The translations under genes and the position numbers were made by a program. The notes under the pieces were generated by a model. It worked only from the letters and a program-made list of their open reading frames with translations. It did no database searches and was not told the origin of the DNA. From assembly GCA_024233495.1 (NCBI GenBank), contig JACKPM010000004.1:1-64000 (forward strand): 64,000 nucleotides of DNA, written 5' to 3'. This DNA comes from Chlamydiales bacterium. GTDB lineage: Bacteria; Chlamydiota; Chlamydiia; Chlamydiales; JAAKFR01. How positions within the stretch are numbered: position 1 is the first letter of the stretch; each line of letters opens with the position of its first letter. Positions 45,434 through 52,886 of the stretch are shown here, in pieces.

Positions 45434-46693
45434 ATGCCATTTACAGTTACCATGCCCAAACTCTCACCCACAATGGAAGAAGGAACCGTTGCTAGGTGGC
45501 ACAAAAAAGAGGGAGAGTTTGTAGAAGCGGGAGCGCTTCTTCTGGAGATCACAACAGACAAAGCAACCGTAGAACACACTGCGCTTGATGAAGGGTGGTT
45601 GCGTAAGATTTTAGTGGGCGATGGGCAGACAGCAAAGATGAATGCTCCTATCGCGATTTTTACAGAGACCAAGGACGAAAGCTTTGAATTGCCTCAGGAA
45701 GAGAAACAAGAGGAGGCTAAAGTGGCGATCAAAAAGCAAGAAGAGCGATCAGCTCCTGTGAAAGAGAGGGTAATGAGTGGTCCAGCGCATATGCCAGAGG
45801 CCCCCCTTGAAGACTACTCCTTCCCCAAGAAGCGGGAAAAAACAGTCGCATCGCCTCTAGCAAAGAAGTTGGCGAAAGAGCAAGGGCTCGACCTCTCTAC
45901 TGTGCAAGGAAGCGGTCCTGGAGGGCGTGTAACAGCAAAAGATTTGGAAAGAGCGCAGCCAGCAGGTCTTGTTACTTTTGGGCGAAACGAAATGCCCAAA
46001 GAGTCTCCCGGCTCTTTCGAAGAGATTGAACTTTCGCCCATGCGCAAAGTGATCGCAAAGCGTCTCCAAGAGTCAAAAACCTTTATCCCACACTTTTACG
46101 TGACGCAAAAGATCAATGCTATGCCGATGATTGACTTGCGCGAGCAGCTTAAACAGCATAACCTCAAGATCACTTTCAACGACATCATCATCCGCGCAGC
46201 AGCACTTGCGCTACGTGCTCACCCCAATGTGAATGCGGGCTTTAATAGTGTCAATAACACCATCATTTCCTTCAAGACGATCGACATTTCGATTGCTGTT
46301 TCTGTTGAGGATGGGCTTATTACGCCCATTATTCGGCATGCGGACTTCAAGGATATGGGAGAGATCTCCACTGAGGTGAAGAGCCTTGTGAAGAAGGCGC
46401 AAGCAGGGAAGCTGAAAGAAACTGAGTATAAAGGGGGATCGTTTTGCATCTCCAACCTCGGCATGTATGGAATCGATGAGTTTGTAGCCGTGATCAACCC
46501 CCCTCAAGCCGCGATTCTTGCCGTTGGGGGTATTGTAGAGGAGGCTGTGGTGCATCAAGGGCATGTAGTGGCAGGAAAGACGTTGACGCTGACGCTTTCA
46601 GCGGATCACCGTGTCATTGATGGAGCCGATGCAGCGCAGTTCCTTAAGAGTCTTCAGCACTTACTAGAAAATCCAATTGGGCTTGCTCTATAA
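45434..46693 (+). CDS. pdhC: Dihydrolipoamide acetyltransferase (E2) of pyruvate dehydrogenase
   Basis: E2 core of the complex, transferring the acetyl group to CoA. Domains in order: one lipoyl domain (residues 1-~80, lipoylated lysine in ITTDKATVEH), a charged linker, a peripheral-subunit-binding domain (ASPLAKKLAKEQGLDLSTVQ followed by GSGPGGRVTAKDLE, ~135-175) and the catalytic domain with LSADHRVIDGADAAQFL (HxxxDG) at the end. 419 residues. Starts 4 bp after pdhB. No dihydrolipoamide dehydrogenase gene is in this window, so E3 must be encoded elsewhere. The 3' end overlaps the converging gene by 50 bp. Confidence 0.97.
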   Translation: MPFTVTMPKLSPTMEEGTVARWHKKEGEFVEAGALLLEITTDKATVEHTALDEGWLRKILVGDGQTAKMNAPIAIFTETKDESFELPQEEKQEEAKVAIKKQEERSAPVKERVMSGPAHMPEAPLEDYSFPKKREKTVASPLAKKLAKEQGLDLSTVQGSGPGGRVTAKDLERAQPAGLVTFGRNEMPKESPGSFEEIELSPMRKVIAKRLQESKTFIPHFYVTQKINAMPMIDLREQLKQHNLKITFNDIIIRAAALALRAHPNVNAGFNSVNNTIISFKTIDISIAVSVEDGLITPIIRHADFKDMGEISTEVKSLVKKAQAGKLKETEYKGGSFCISNLGMYGIDEFVAVINPPQAAILAVGGIVEEAVVHQGHVVAGKTLTLTLSADHRVIDGADAAQFLKSLQHLLENPIGLAL

Positions 46694-47921
46694 TTTGATC
46701 TGAATAGGAGCGAATTCCCTGCTTAGGTTCGAAGCTCACCGATCGATTTTTTCCCTCTAAATCCGTAAGTAGGGCGACGACTTCTGTTCCCTTAATGCGC
46801 CACTCACCCGGTTCTAGGACGCCATCGTGCTCAGCAAGTGTAAGAGAGGGAATCTCCTCATTGTGGGAATAGACAGTAAAAACAACCTCCTCGCAATCAG
46901 GGAGATGCGCTCTTTTAATTTCATATCCTTCTACTTCGAGTACAGCTTGCTTCATCCAGCAGCCGGTCCAGTAAAAGGCATGGTTATTGAGAAGCTCTGG
47001 ACCACCGCTAAATTCGGATCTGTAGGAGCTGATTTCACCTCCGCAGGGCCAAAGACTGTGCTGTCTTTCTATGCCTCCCATCCACTCTTCACACACAAGG
47101 CGACCTAGCTTTCGTCCACCAAAGGGGTCGATAAAAGCATAGAGCCCAGAGATGAGATACGCTGTACCGTAGAAAGGAGCGAGAGCAATGTTTTTTAGAG
47201 AGTTGCCCGTTTCACGCACAATGTCCATCCACTCAAATTTTCGCGCACCGAAGAGAGGCCTTTGACTTCCTTTTTCCTGATATATGCGGCCCATGATGTA
47301 GAAGGGCATGACTATAAGGCGGAGCGTATTGTAGGCAATAGAGCCCACTGTTTGGATAGGAGCTGCAAGAAGAATGCTTGAGGCAATCAAATCGTGGTCT
47401 GAACAGAAATCGTTATAGTTGCCCTTTCGCCATGTGACGGGCACTGTTCCATTTCCCTTCGAATTGAGGTAGGAAGTGTCTGCATAGCACTCCTTTTGGT
47501 ACCGGAAATTAGCTTGGTGCGAGATATCAGCATTTTTGAGGTGCTTCAAATAGACAGGTTGCATGTGATGATCGCCCCACATCTTCCCTTTTCCTCTCGT
47601 CACTTTATAGATGATAAAGGAAGCTCCTAGGACGAGCGCACCTGCTGTGCCTAGCCCGATATAAGCAGCTTTTTGTGTGAAGGCATGCTTCATCTTAGCA
47701 ATAAACTGCGCAGAAGAGATGCGGCTTAGTTGACAGTGCAGCGCGATTAAGCCCACAATCAGTCCAGCGACAACAACAATGCGCATCACTTGCCAGTGCT
47801 TTTGTGGGGTGTTCAAGGGAAGGTTCTGTATGTCCCTTGTGCTTAGAAGAGGGTACTGGAGAAATCGCCCTCCTGCTGCCTCAAGGCGTGTCTTATGTGG
47901 TTGAAAAATTTGAACACTCAC
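46644..47921 (-). CDS. Membrane protein with N-terminal helix pair (paralog of next gene)
   Basis: A 425-residue protein of unknown function. Two helices near the N-terminus (WQVMRIVVVAGLIVGLIALH, and AAYIGLGTAGALVLGASFII, ~residues 42-105) are separated by a basic loop. The central region (~175-270) is hydrophobic and shares clear blocks with the upstream paralog: AYNTLRLIVMPFYIMGR against AWNGVRTIAAPIYLAWK; IVRETGNSLKNIALAPFYGT against IPKEVGRSLFSIVRAPFYAI; FGGRKLGRL against PNGRKLLANI. The C-terminal part is soluble and partly Trp/Cys-containing. GTG start at 47921 overlapping the upstream TAG as TAGTG. An Inc-like location is possible but unproven. Its 3' end overlaps pdhC on the other strand. 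Confidence 0.78.
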   Translation of the reverse strand: MSVQIFQPHKTRLEAAGGRFLQYPLLSTRDIQNLPLNTPQKHWQVMRIVVVAGLIVGLIALHCQLSRISSAQFIAKMKHAFTQKAAYIGLGTAGALVLGASFIIYKVTRGKGKMWGDHHMQPVYLKHLKNADISHQANFRYQKECYADTSYLNSKGNGTVPVTWRKGNYNDFCSDHDLIASSILLAAPIQTVGSIAYNTLRLIVMPFYIMGRIYQEKGSQRPLFGARKFEWMDIVRETGNSLKNIALAPFYGTAYLISGLYAFIDPFGGRKLGRLVCEEWMGGIERQHSLWPCGGEISSYRSEFSGGPELLNNHAFYWTGCWMKQAVLEVEGYEIKRAHLPDCEEVVFTVYSHNEEIPSLTLAEHDGVLEPGEWRIKGTEVVALLTDLEGKNRSVSFEPKQGIRSYSDQIIEQAQLDFLVSAEDS

Positions 47922-48976
47922 TACATCACTGACTCCACATCATCACCATCACGATAATCGTCAATATTATAAGCCCCATCTCCATCTGTGTAAACAGCTA
48001 GGTTGTAAGCCCCATGAATCGGCGCTGCATACGTGATCTCTCCTTTCTCTACATTAAAAATAGCCTTTGGCTGTAGGCAGCCAAGAGCATAGAAGGGCGT
48101 TTTGAGACCTAAGTCAAAGTCGTGTTGACGTCCACGAACACTCCAGCATCCAGTCTCGCACGGCTCTCCCCAGTTCCAGTCTCGCTCAATATTAGCAAGG
48201 AGTTTGCGTCCATTTGGTGGGTCAACATACATGTAAAGAGCACCTAACGTATAGGCAATCGCATAGAAAGGCGCGCGCACAATACTAAAAAGGCTGCGTC
48301 CAACCTCTTTTGGGATCTCTCTCCAGCGCCCTTTCCAGGCAAGATAAATAGGGGCAGCAATTGTGCGTACGCCGTTCCATGCCATACGAAGTGCAGTGTA
48401 GGGGATTACAGTCTCAAGCGCTGCAAAAGCTACGCCTCCAGATTCTGCAAAACCATCTTTCGCGATATAGCCCAAACACCAACCTGATTGTTCTTTATTG
48501 AGAGTAGAAAGGTCGATGTTAATAGCTTCATCTAAAGAGCCAGATCCCTTGACAATTACTCTCTGCCAATGATCATCTGATGTAAATTTTCCAGCATGAG
48601 GGAAGGTTGGTATTCTACCCGATTGAAGTTTTATTTTTAGGTCGATCTTGTCAAAGTTATGCTCTCCATAGATGGCGCGGTAGAAGATATAGCCAACAGG
48701 AATCGCAACACCTATAAGGGAGTCTAAAAGCACTCCAATTTTCCACTTTGTATGGATCGCGAGTTGACTTGGCTTCACATTAGCCATCAGCATGAAAACA
48801 GTAATAACACCACCAAAAATGATGGCAGTAGCGAAGAGGCGAGCCACGCGCCAGTGCGTGTTGGGTTTGCGAGCCTCAACATATGCCTGCATGTCTTTGA
48901 GCTGCATTTCAATAGCGCTCTTCTGCATGGCGTTAAATGCAACTTTCCTAGATAGAGTTGTCTGGTGTACATTCAT
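47921..48976 (-). CDS. Membrane protein with N-terminal helix pair (paralog of previous gene)
   Basis: A 351-residue protein, upstream member of a tandem pair. Helices at ~41-66 (WRVARLFATAIIFGGVITVF) and ~80-100 (IGVLLDSLIGVAIPVGYIFY) are arranged as in the next gene, and the block APFYAIAYTLGALYMYVDPP aligns with APFYGTAYLISGLYAFIDPF there. The C-terminal tail is rich in Asp and Gly/Tyr repeats (YTDGDGAYNIDDYRDGDD), resembling an acidic, possibly metal-binding tail, which the paralog lacks. Upstream is an AT-rich stretch with a small perfect palindrome (49014-49031, arms TTAAGAT). Function unknown. Confidence 0.78.
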   Translation of the reverse strand: MNVHQTTLSRKVAFNAMQKSAIEMQLKDMQAYVEARKPNTHWRVARLFATAIIFGGVITVFMLMANVKPSQLAIHTKWKIGVLLDSLIGVAIPVGYIFYRAIYGEHNFDKIDLKIKLQSGRIPTFPHAGKFTSDDHWQRVIVKGSGSLDEAINIDLSTLNKEQSGWCLGYIAKDGFAESGGVAFAALETVIPYTALRMAWNGVRTIAAPIYLAWKGRWREIPKEVGRSLFSIVRAPFYAIAYTLGALYMYVDPPNGRKLLANIERDWNWGEPCETGCWSVRGRQHDFDLGLKTPFYALGCLQPKAIFNVEKGEITYAAPIHGAYNLAVYTDGDGAYNIDDYRDGDDVESVM

Positions 48977-49013
48977 AACACTACTAGTTTACTAAATCTT
49001 TGTTAATTAATAA

Positions 49014-49031
49014 TTAAGATCCAAATCTTAA
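49014..49031. promoter_or_regulatory. Short palindrome in AT-rich upstream region
   Basis: A perfect 7-bp inverted repeat (TTAAGAT, CCAA loop, ATCTTAA) 38 bp upstream of the membrane-paralog pair. It has the size and place of an operator or a weak terminator, but AT-rich DNA gives such palindromes by chance. Confidence 0.25.
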
Positions 49032-49081
49032 TAATACATAAATATTATTCTATAAATATTTTTAATTATTTTTCAAAATTT

Positions 49082-49498
49082 CTATTGCAGGATTGTTGCA
49101 TAACCCCCTCTAAGATGGGCATTGTTGACTAAGTCAACAATGCCATCTAGAAGATGCTTGGGTAAGAAAATAGTTTTCATACGTCGACAAAGCTGTGTGT
49201 AAGATGGAACCTTGATAGCAAGGCCCATATTCTGAATCAAAGAGCGAAAGAATCCTTCTACCTCCCGGAGGCTTAATTTGAAGCGGATGAAGCACATGGC
49301 TTTGATCAGCTCATCTGCATATATGAAGGGACGGCCGTTTTTCTTTCTTCTTAGAGCCATCCAATTTTCAATAGATTGTAGAGAAATCCATAAGTTGAGG
49401 TTGCCACGATTTATGAGTATTCGGTTATACTTGTTCCAATCACGTTTGTGGTGCATGGGTTTTCCTTTGGTTTGTTTCACCCAGAAGGGTAAACCCAT
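49082..49498 (-). pseudogene. Truncated IS5-type transposase (N-terminal part)
   Basis: 138 residues. It matches the start of IS5-family transposases in pattern: KRDWNKYNRILINRGNLNLW followed by IS, then YADELIKAMCFIRFKLSLRE and VEGFFRSLIQNMGL, with SYTQLCRRMKTIF. The family normally continues for about 200 more residues holding the DDE catalytic triad; here the frame runs straight into the terminal repeat and stops (ATILQ). The deletion is therefore inside the element rather than of its ends, giving a non-autonomous derivative. Start taken at ATG 49498; an in-frame ATG at 49456 (MHHKRDW) is possible. Confidence 0.82.
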
Positions 49499-49636
49499 GC
49501 TTTTCTTTTTCTCAATGAAATACTTACTCGCGCATGCCTGATTAGCTTAGCCATGCTAACACCTGTCTTCGCAAACAGGCGGAGCCCGCCAATGCTACGC
49601 AATGGCTCGCATCTTAGAGGGGGTTATGCAACAATC
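49091..49636. mobile_element. Internally deleted insertion sequence with perfect 27-bp inverted ends
   Basis: A 546-bp element bounded by perfect 27-bp terminal inverted repeats (49091-49117 and 49610-49636, tip GATTGTTGCATAACCCCC). It carries the N-terminal third of an IS5-type transposase and lacks the catalytic part, so it cannot move by itself. Near its right end are small hairpins (e.g. CCTGT/ACAGG at ~49562-49579). No convincing target-site duplication flanks it. The right end supplies the stop codon of the F-box/WD40 gene. Confidence 0.88.
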
Positions 49637-50865
49637 TCACACAGCTGTTCAAAAGCCTTCTCACACAGCTGTTCAAAAGCCTTAGGATCGCAGGCATGAA
49701 CCTCAATTGTGCCTTTATCAGATAACGAGATGATTTTCCCATCAGGAGTAGCGGCCATATTTGTGACCCAGCCTTCATGTCCTCTTGAGCAAGCAATTTG
49801 CTTTCCAGTTTCACTATCCCAAATCCGAATTGTGCGGTCCAAATATGCCGAGATGATTTTTTTCCCATCAGGAGTAACGATTACAGATGTGAACCAGCTT
49901 TCATGTTCTCTTAAGCAAGCAATCTCTTGCCCAGTTTCACTATCCCAAATCCTAATTGTGCGGTCGGCTCTTGAGATGATTTTTTTTCCATCAGGAGTAA
50001 CGATTACAGATGTGACCGAGCTTTCATGTCCTCTTAAGCAAGCAATCTCTTGCCCAGTTTCACTATCCCAAATCCTAATTGTAGAGTCTTCAGATCCTAA
50101 GATGATTTTTTTCTCATCAGGAGTAACAGCTAAACAGATGAACGAGTTTATATGTCCACTAAAGCAAGCAATTTGTTCTCCAGTTTCACTATTCCAAATC
50201 CTAATTGTATCGTCGGTAGATTTCGAGATGATTTTTTTCCCATCAGGAGTAACGATTACAGATGTGACCGAGCTTTCATGTCCACTAAAGCAAGCAATTT
50301 GTTCTCCAGTTTCACTATTCCAAATCCTAATTGTACGGTCGAAAGATCCTGAGATGATTTTTTTCCCATCAGGAGTAACGGCTACAGAGTGGATCCAGCC
50401 TGCATGTCCTTTTAAGCAAGCAACTTGCTTCCCAGTTACATCCAAAATCTTAATTGTGCCGTCGTAAAGTCCCAAGATGATTTTCCCATCAGGAGTAACA
50501 GCTATACAGAGGGGTTTGGTTGTATGCTGCAGAAGCGAAGTTGTTGATATGATCTCCCCCAGTCGGCCTCTTTTTATTAAAAGCTGTAATTGACAGAAGT
50601 ACTGATAAGCTGCACCTCGTTGAGAGTCTAACCTTGTTGGGTATGGTCCCATCCATGCTCTTTCGAATAGACGTCTCCAAACAGGTAGAATCTTACCTAT
50701 CAAGAAAAATCGTCTGCAAACGCGCATCAGCATCACTATTTCTGGCGGAGTACAACGATTAAAAATTTCTGCAATAACTTCATCGGAAAGAGAGCTAAAA
50801 GGATTAGATAAATTTCCCTCACAAGAAGCATTTGTTGGGGCAGAGATTGCGTCAATGGCGCTCAT
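49624..50865 (-). CDS. F-box plus seven-WD40-repeat protein (eukaryote-like), end rebuilt by IS
   Basis: A 413-residue protein. Residues ~20-70 form an F-box-like motif (NPFSSLSDEVIAEIFNRCTP followed by VMLMRVCRRFFLIGKILPVW). Residues ~120-405 hold seven WD40 repeats of ~42 residues, most reading SVIVTPDGKKIIS, then DRTIRIWDSETG and IACLRGHESSVT, enough for a complete seven-bladed propeller. In eukaryotes F-box/WD40 proteins are substrate adaptors of SCF ubiquitin ligases; bacteria have no such ligase, so a role in the host is likely if it is secreted. The ATG at 50865 (MSAIDAISAPTN) gives a soluble N-terminus; the open frame reaches 50985 but adds implausible sequence. No ribosome-binding site is visible. 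The last residues EIVA and stop come from the IS terminal repeat. Confidence 0.85.
   Translation of the reverse strand: MSAIDAISAPTNASCEGNLSNPFSSLSDEVIAEIFNRCTPPEIVMLMRVCRRFFLIGKILPVWRRLFERAWMGPYPTRLDSQRGAAYQYFCQLQLLIKRGRLGEIISTTSLLQHTTKPLCIAVTPDGKIILGLYDGTIKILDVTGKQVACLKGHAGWIHSVAVTPDGKKIISGSFDRTIRIWNSETGEQIACFSGHESSVTSVIVTPDGKKIISKSTDDTIRIWNSETGEQIACFSGHINSFICLAVTPDEKKIILGSEDSTIRIWDSETGQEIACLRGHESSVTSVIVTPDGKKIISRADRTIRIWDSETGQEIACLREHESWFTSVIVTPDGKKIISAYLDRTIRIWDSETGKQIACSRGHEGWVTNMAATPDGKIISLSDKGTIEVHACDPKAFEQLCEKAFEQLCEIVA
49636..49683. repeat. 24-bp tandem duplication at the 3' end of the WD40 gene
   Basis: Two adjacent identical 24-base units (49636-49659 and 49660-49683), encoding the repeated peptide KAFEQLCE. 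They abut the terminal repeat of the IS derivative, so the duplication may be linked to the insertion. Confidence 0.85.
49700..50520 (-). repeat. WD40-coding tandem repeats (~126-bp period)
   Basis: Several blocks of ~126 bp inside the F-box/WD40 gene are almost identical in DNA, for instance the stretches around the codons for TPDGKKIIS and IRIWDSETG. Such uniformity points to recent expansion or gene conversion between blades and makes copy number prone to change. Confidence 0.8.
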
Positions 50866-50932
50866 GCAGTGTATTTTAGCATAACGCGTGAAAAAAATAA
50901 GAAAATATTCCAGGCATAGATATGTTTCCAAA

Positions 50933-51076
50933 GTCCGAGCGTAATACGAGCTTTCGTTCCTTAAACTAGCGCGCCGAGGCATCACTAGCTCTGGCTGCGC
51001 TCACCCGAAAGGGTCGCGGCTTTGCTACTATCATAAAAGAGGAAAAGGCTCAATTCACTCCCAGACTTTGGAAACA
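50933..51076. repeat. Segment with 13-bp inverted ends
   Basis: TGTTTCCAAAGTC (50933-50945) and its exact complement (51064-51076) bound 144 bp with no gene. This covers much of the gap between the WD40 gene and the GH3-like gene. It could be the trace of another small mobile element or a large hairpin; its centre is not repeated elsewhere in the window. Confidence 0.4.
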
Positions 51077-51079
51077 CAG

Positions 51080-51219
51080 TTTGATAACAAACATCTTTTC
51101 CTTGTCGCCGGAATTTCGCTAAATGCTCTTTCTCTCGAAGTAGCGGCTATTAATTTCTTCGCTTTCGATTCATGCCTAGAAAAATTCGCCTCACAAAGGA
51201 GAAAATTTGACACCATCTA
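51080..51219. mobile_element. Palindromic MITE-like repeat, copy 2 (degenerate)
   Basis: The right half matches copies 1 and 3 closely (GCTTTCGATT, TGCCTAGAAAA, TCGCCTCACAAAGGAGAAAA, TTTGACACCATCTA), though it has lost three bases in the tip. The left half is only recognisable in parts (TTTTCCTTGTCGCCGGA, then CGAAGTAGCG). An old, decayed copy in the same orientation as copy 3. Together with the 13-bp inverted segment it fills the ~480-bp gene-free stretch before 51349. Confidence 0.7.
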
Positions 51220-51323
51220 ACCTCTCAACAAAAGTTGAGATATTTTTACGGTTGAAATTTTGAATTTTTTATTTGATAGAAAAAGGGGATTTCATTCTTA
51301 ATGCCATCTTAATCTATAAGTGC

Positions 51324-51329
51324 TATAAT
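51324..51329 (+). promoter_or_regulatory. -10 box of the GH3-like gene
   Basis: A consensus TATAAT 19 bp before the ATG at 51349, followed by the ribosome-binding site AGAGGA (51337-51342). No good -35 box is seen at the expected distance. Confidence 0.45.
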
Positions 51330-51348
51330 TTCTTACAGAGGAAAAGAT

Positions 51349-52377
51349 ATGAATATATTTGGCCCACAGCATAGTCAACCGGCACACCGTATCCAGCCGA
51401 TTGATAATCATCCAGATGACCAGAGTCAAGAGGAGAAACGTCGTCGTCGCTCACAGCATCAAGGGCGTATTTGGGACCAGCGTGAGAAAGGGGATGTTGA
51501 GAAGCCTGCCTTCCTAGATCTTCAAGAGTCAAAAGATGAGCGCATGCATGGCCTTTACGGCAATACACTGTACGTTGAAAAGGCAAGCAAGCTTTTTGAC
51601 GAGCTTACTACCCTTGAGGAGAAGGTAGCTCAACTATGTTTTTATCAGACGGAAGCTGTATATGACACTTCTATCCAGCAGAATGTAGAGCTTTTGATCC
51701 AAGCATGGCAAATCGGAGGTCTGCTCTTCACAAAAGGACAGTACCGCCGCCAAGGCTATCTTATTGAGCGCTACCAAGAACTCTCTAAAACCCCCCTTCT
51801 TATTGGTAACGACTTCTTGCATGGTCTCTCATTCTACTTTGAAGGAGGGGAGTTGCCCGATTTGCAACAACCTGGGCTAGAGAAGCGTTTCTCAGATCTT
51901 GGGAAGGCGGTAATGGGGCTTAATCGCCGGCTTAGTGTGCACTTCCAGTTTGACCGTGAACGCCTTGGGAAGCATCTTCCTATTAAAGAGGAGCAATTGA
52001 GAGCCTTCCGCAAGGGGGTAAGGCAAGCAAATGGTATCGTGGGAAGAGAGAACATCAAGCAGCGCAAAGCAGAAGCTCAAGCATCACAGACTCAGTTGCA
52101 CATCGCAGGCAATCCGAAGTTTATGCTTTCTCCTCAACATGCCTCAGAATTTGTGGGCGTCAAAACTCTTAATTTCTTGGATTTGACACAAGATCGTGTC
52201 TATGATGAGAAGTTAGTCAAGGCTTTTAAGGAGAATTACGACATCTTCCTTTTTGGATCGAACATCCAAGACGCAATCCGCATGATTTGTCGTGCAGTAA
52301 AGATGGGGCGCATTTCTGAGGAAGAAATTGACCGTAGAGTGATGAAGCTTCTTGTTCTCAAAAATCAATACTCATAA
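51349..52377 (+). CDS. Degenerate glycoside hydrolase family 3-like protein
   Basis: A 342-residue protein. After a charged N-terminal extension (~65 residues, EEKRRRRSQHQGRIWDQREK), it follows the GH3 barrel pattern: LTTLEEKVAQLCFYQ, IQAWQIGGLLFTKGQYRRQG, ELSKTPLLIGNDFLHGLSFY and at the end NIQDAIRMICRAVKMGRISE followed by EIDRRVMKLLVLKNQY. The usual GH3 landmarks K-H-F-P-G-H-G and the nucleophile region S-D are not found, so it is probably not an active NagZ-like enzyme. Preceded by TATAAT and AGAGGA, so expression looks real. It may be a pseudoenzyme or a binding protein derived from a GH3 glucosaminidase. Confidence 0.62.
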   Translation: MNIFGPQHSQPAHRIQPIDNHPDDQSQEEKRRRRSQHQGRIWDQREKGDVEKPAFLDLQESKDERMHGLYGNTLYVEKASKLFDELTTLEEKVAQLCFYQTEAVYDTSIQQNVELLIQAWQIGGLLFTKGQYRRQGYLIERYQELSKTPLLIGNDFLHGLSFYFEGGELPDLQQPGLEKRFSDLGKAVMGLNRRLSVHFQFDRERLGKHLPIKEEQLRAFRKGVRQANGIVGRENIKQRKAEAQASQTQLHIAGNPKFMLSPQHASEFVGVKTLNFLDLTQDRVYDEKLVKAFKENYDIFLFGSNIQDAIRMICRAVKMGRISEEEIDRRVMKLLVLKNQYS

Positions 52378-52403
52378 TTTTAATAATCATATATGCTTGA
52401 AGT

Positions 52404-52721
52404 ATGGTCAAGCAGTCGGTTGGAGTTGAATTAAAGCGTTTAATAGAGCTTTTCAATGAGCGAAAAGACGCTTTTCTTGCTGCCCCTGAGACTCCTGAAC
52501 TACAGATTCGTCTTTTGAACGTAGCTGAGGCGCTGTGCGGATACATCTATGCCCACAATGCACAAATAGTCAAGGTATTGGCTGAGAAAAATATTCGGGG
52601 GCGTGACGTATTGAGTCTTCAGTTTGCGCTCAACGGCCTTGCGCAGAACCACAACCTTGAGCGCACTACCTTAACAAAGGTAAGTGCTCAGCTTCTTATT
52701 CTGCAAAACTACTTCGAGTGA
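52404..52721 (+). CDS. Small conserved-looking helical protein
   Basis: A 105-residue all-helical protein of unknown function (KRLIELFNERKDAFLAAPET, VAEALCGYIYAHNAQIVKVL). From memory, Chlamydia has a small hypothetical gene (CT244) next to lpxD; position and size agree, but this was not tested. It begins 26 bp after the GH3-like gene. Its TGA stop at 52719-52721 lies one base before the mobile repeat, which may serve as its terminator. Confidence 0.7.
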   Translation: MVKQSVGVELKRLIELFNERKDAFLAAPETPELQIRLLNVAEALCGYIYAHNAQIVKVLAEKNIRGRDVLSLQFALNGLAQNHNLERTTLTKVSAQLLILQNYFE

Positions 52722-52722
52722 T

Positions 52723-52886
52723 TAGATGGTGTCGTCAAATTTTCTCCTTTGTCAGCTGGATCTTTTCTGCCAAAATGCGCCCTCACTCAACCTTGAAGTA
52801 GCGCTTGGCCACTCCCTTCTTTCGATTGCGCATTTTGCCTAGAAAATCTCTCGCCTCACAAAGAGAAAATTTGACGACACCATCTA
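52723..52886. mobile_element. Palindromic MITE-like repeat, copy 3
   Basis: A 164-bp element with well-kept ends (TAGATGGTGTCGTCAAATTT and its complement), inverted in orientation relative to copy 1. It fits almost exactly between two converging stop codons. Its terminal TAG (read on the minus strand, 52884-52886) is the stop of the small membrane-protein gene. As a long, near-perfect hairpin in RNA it could end transcription from both sides. Confidence 0.88.

Noticed and set aside
49709..50467. 252-codon plus-strand open frame with repeated peptides
   Set aside because: It is the antisense of the WD40 repeats; its periodicity simply mirrors them and the minus-strand frame has a clear domain structure.
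49700..50520. CRISPR-like array
   Set aside because: The periodic repeats are coding WD40 units with a ~126-bp period and no unique spacers.
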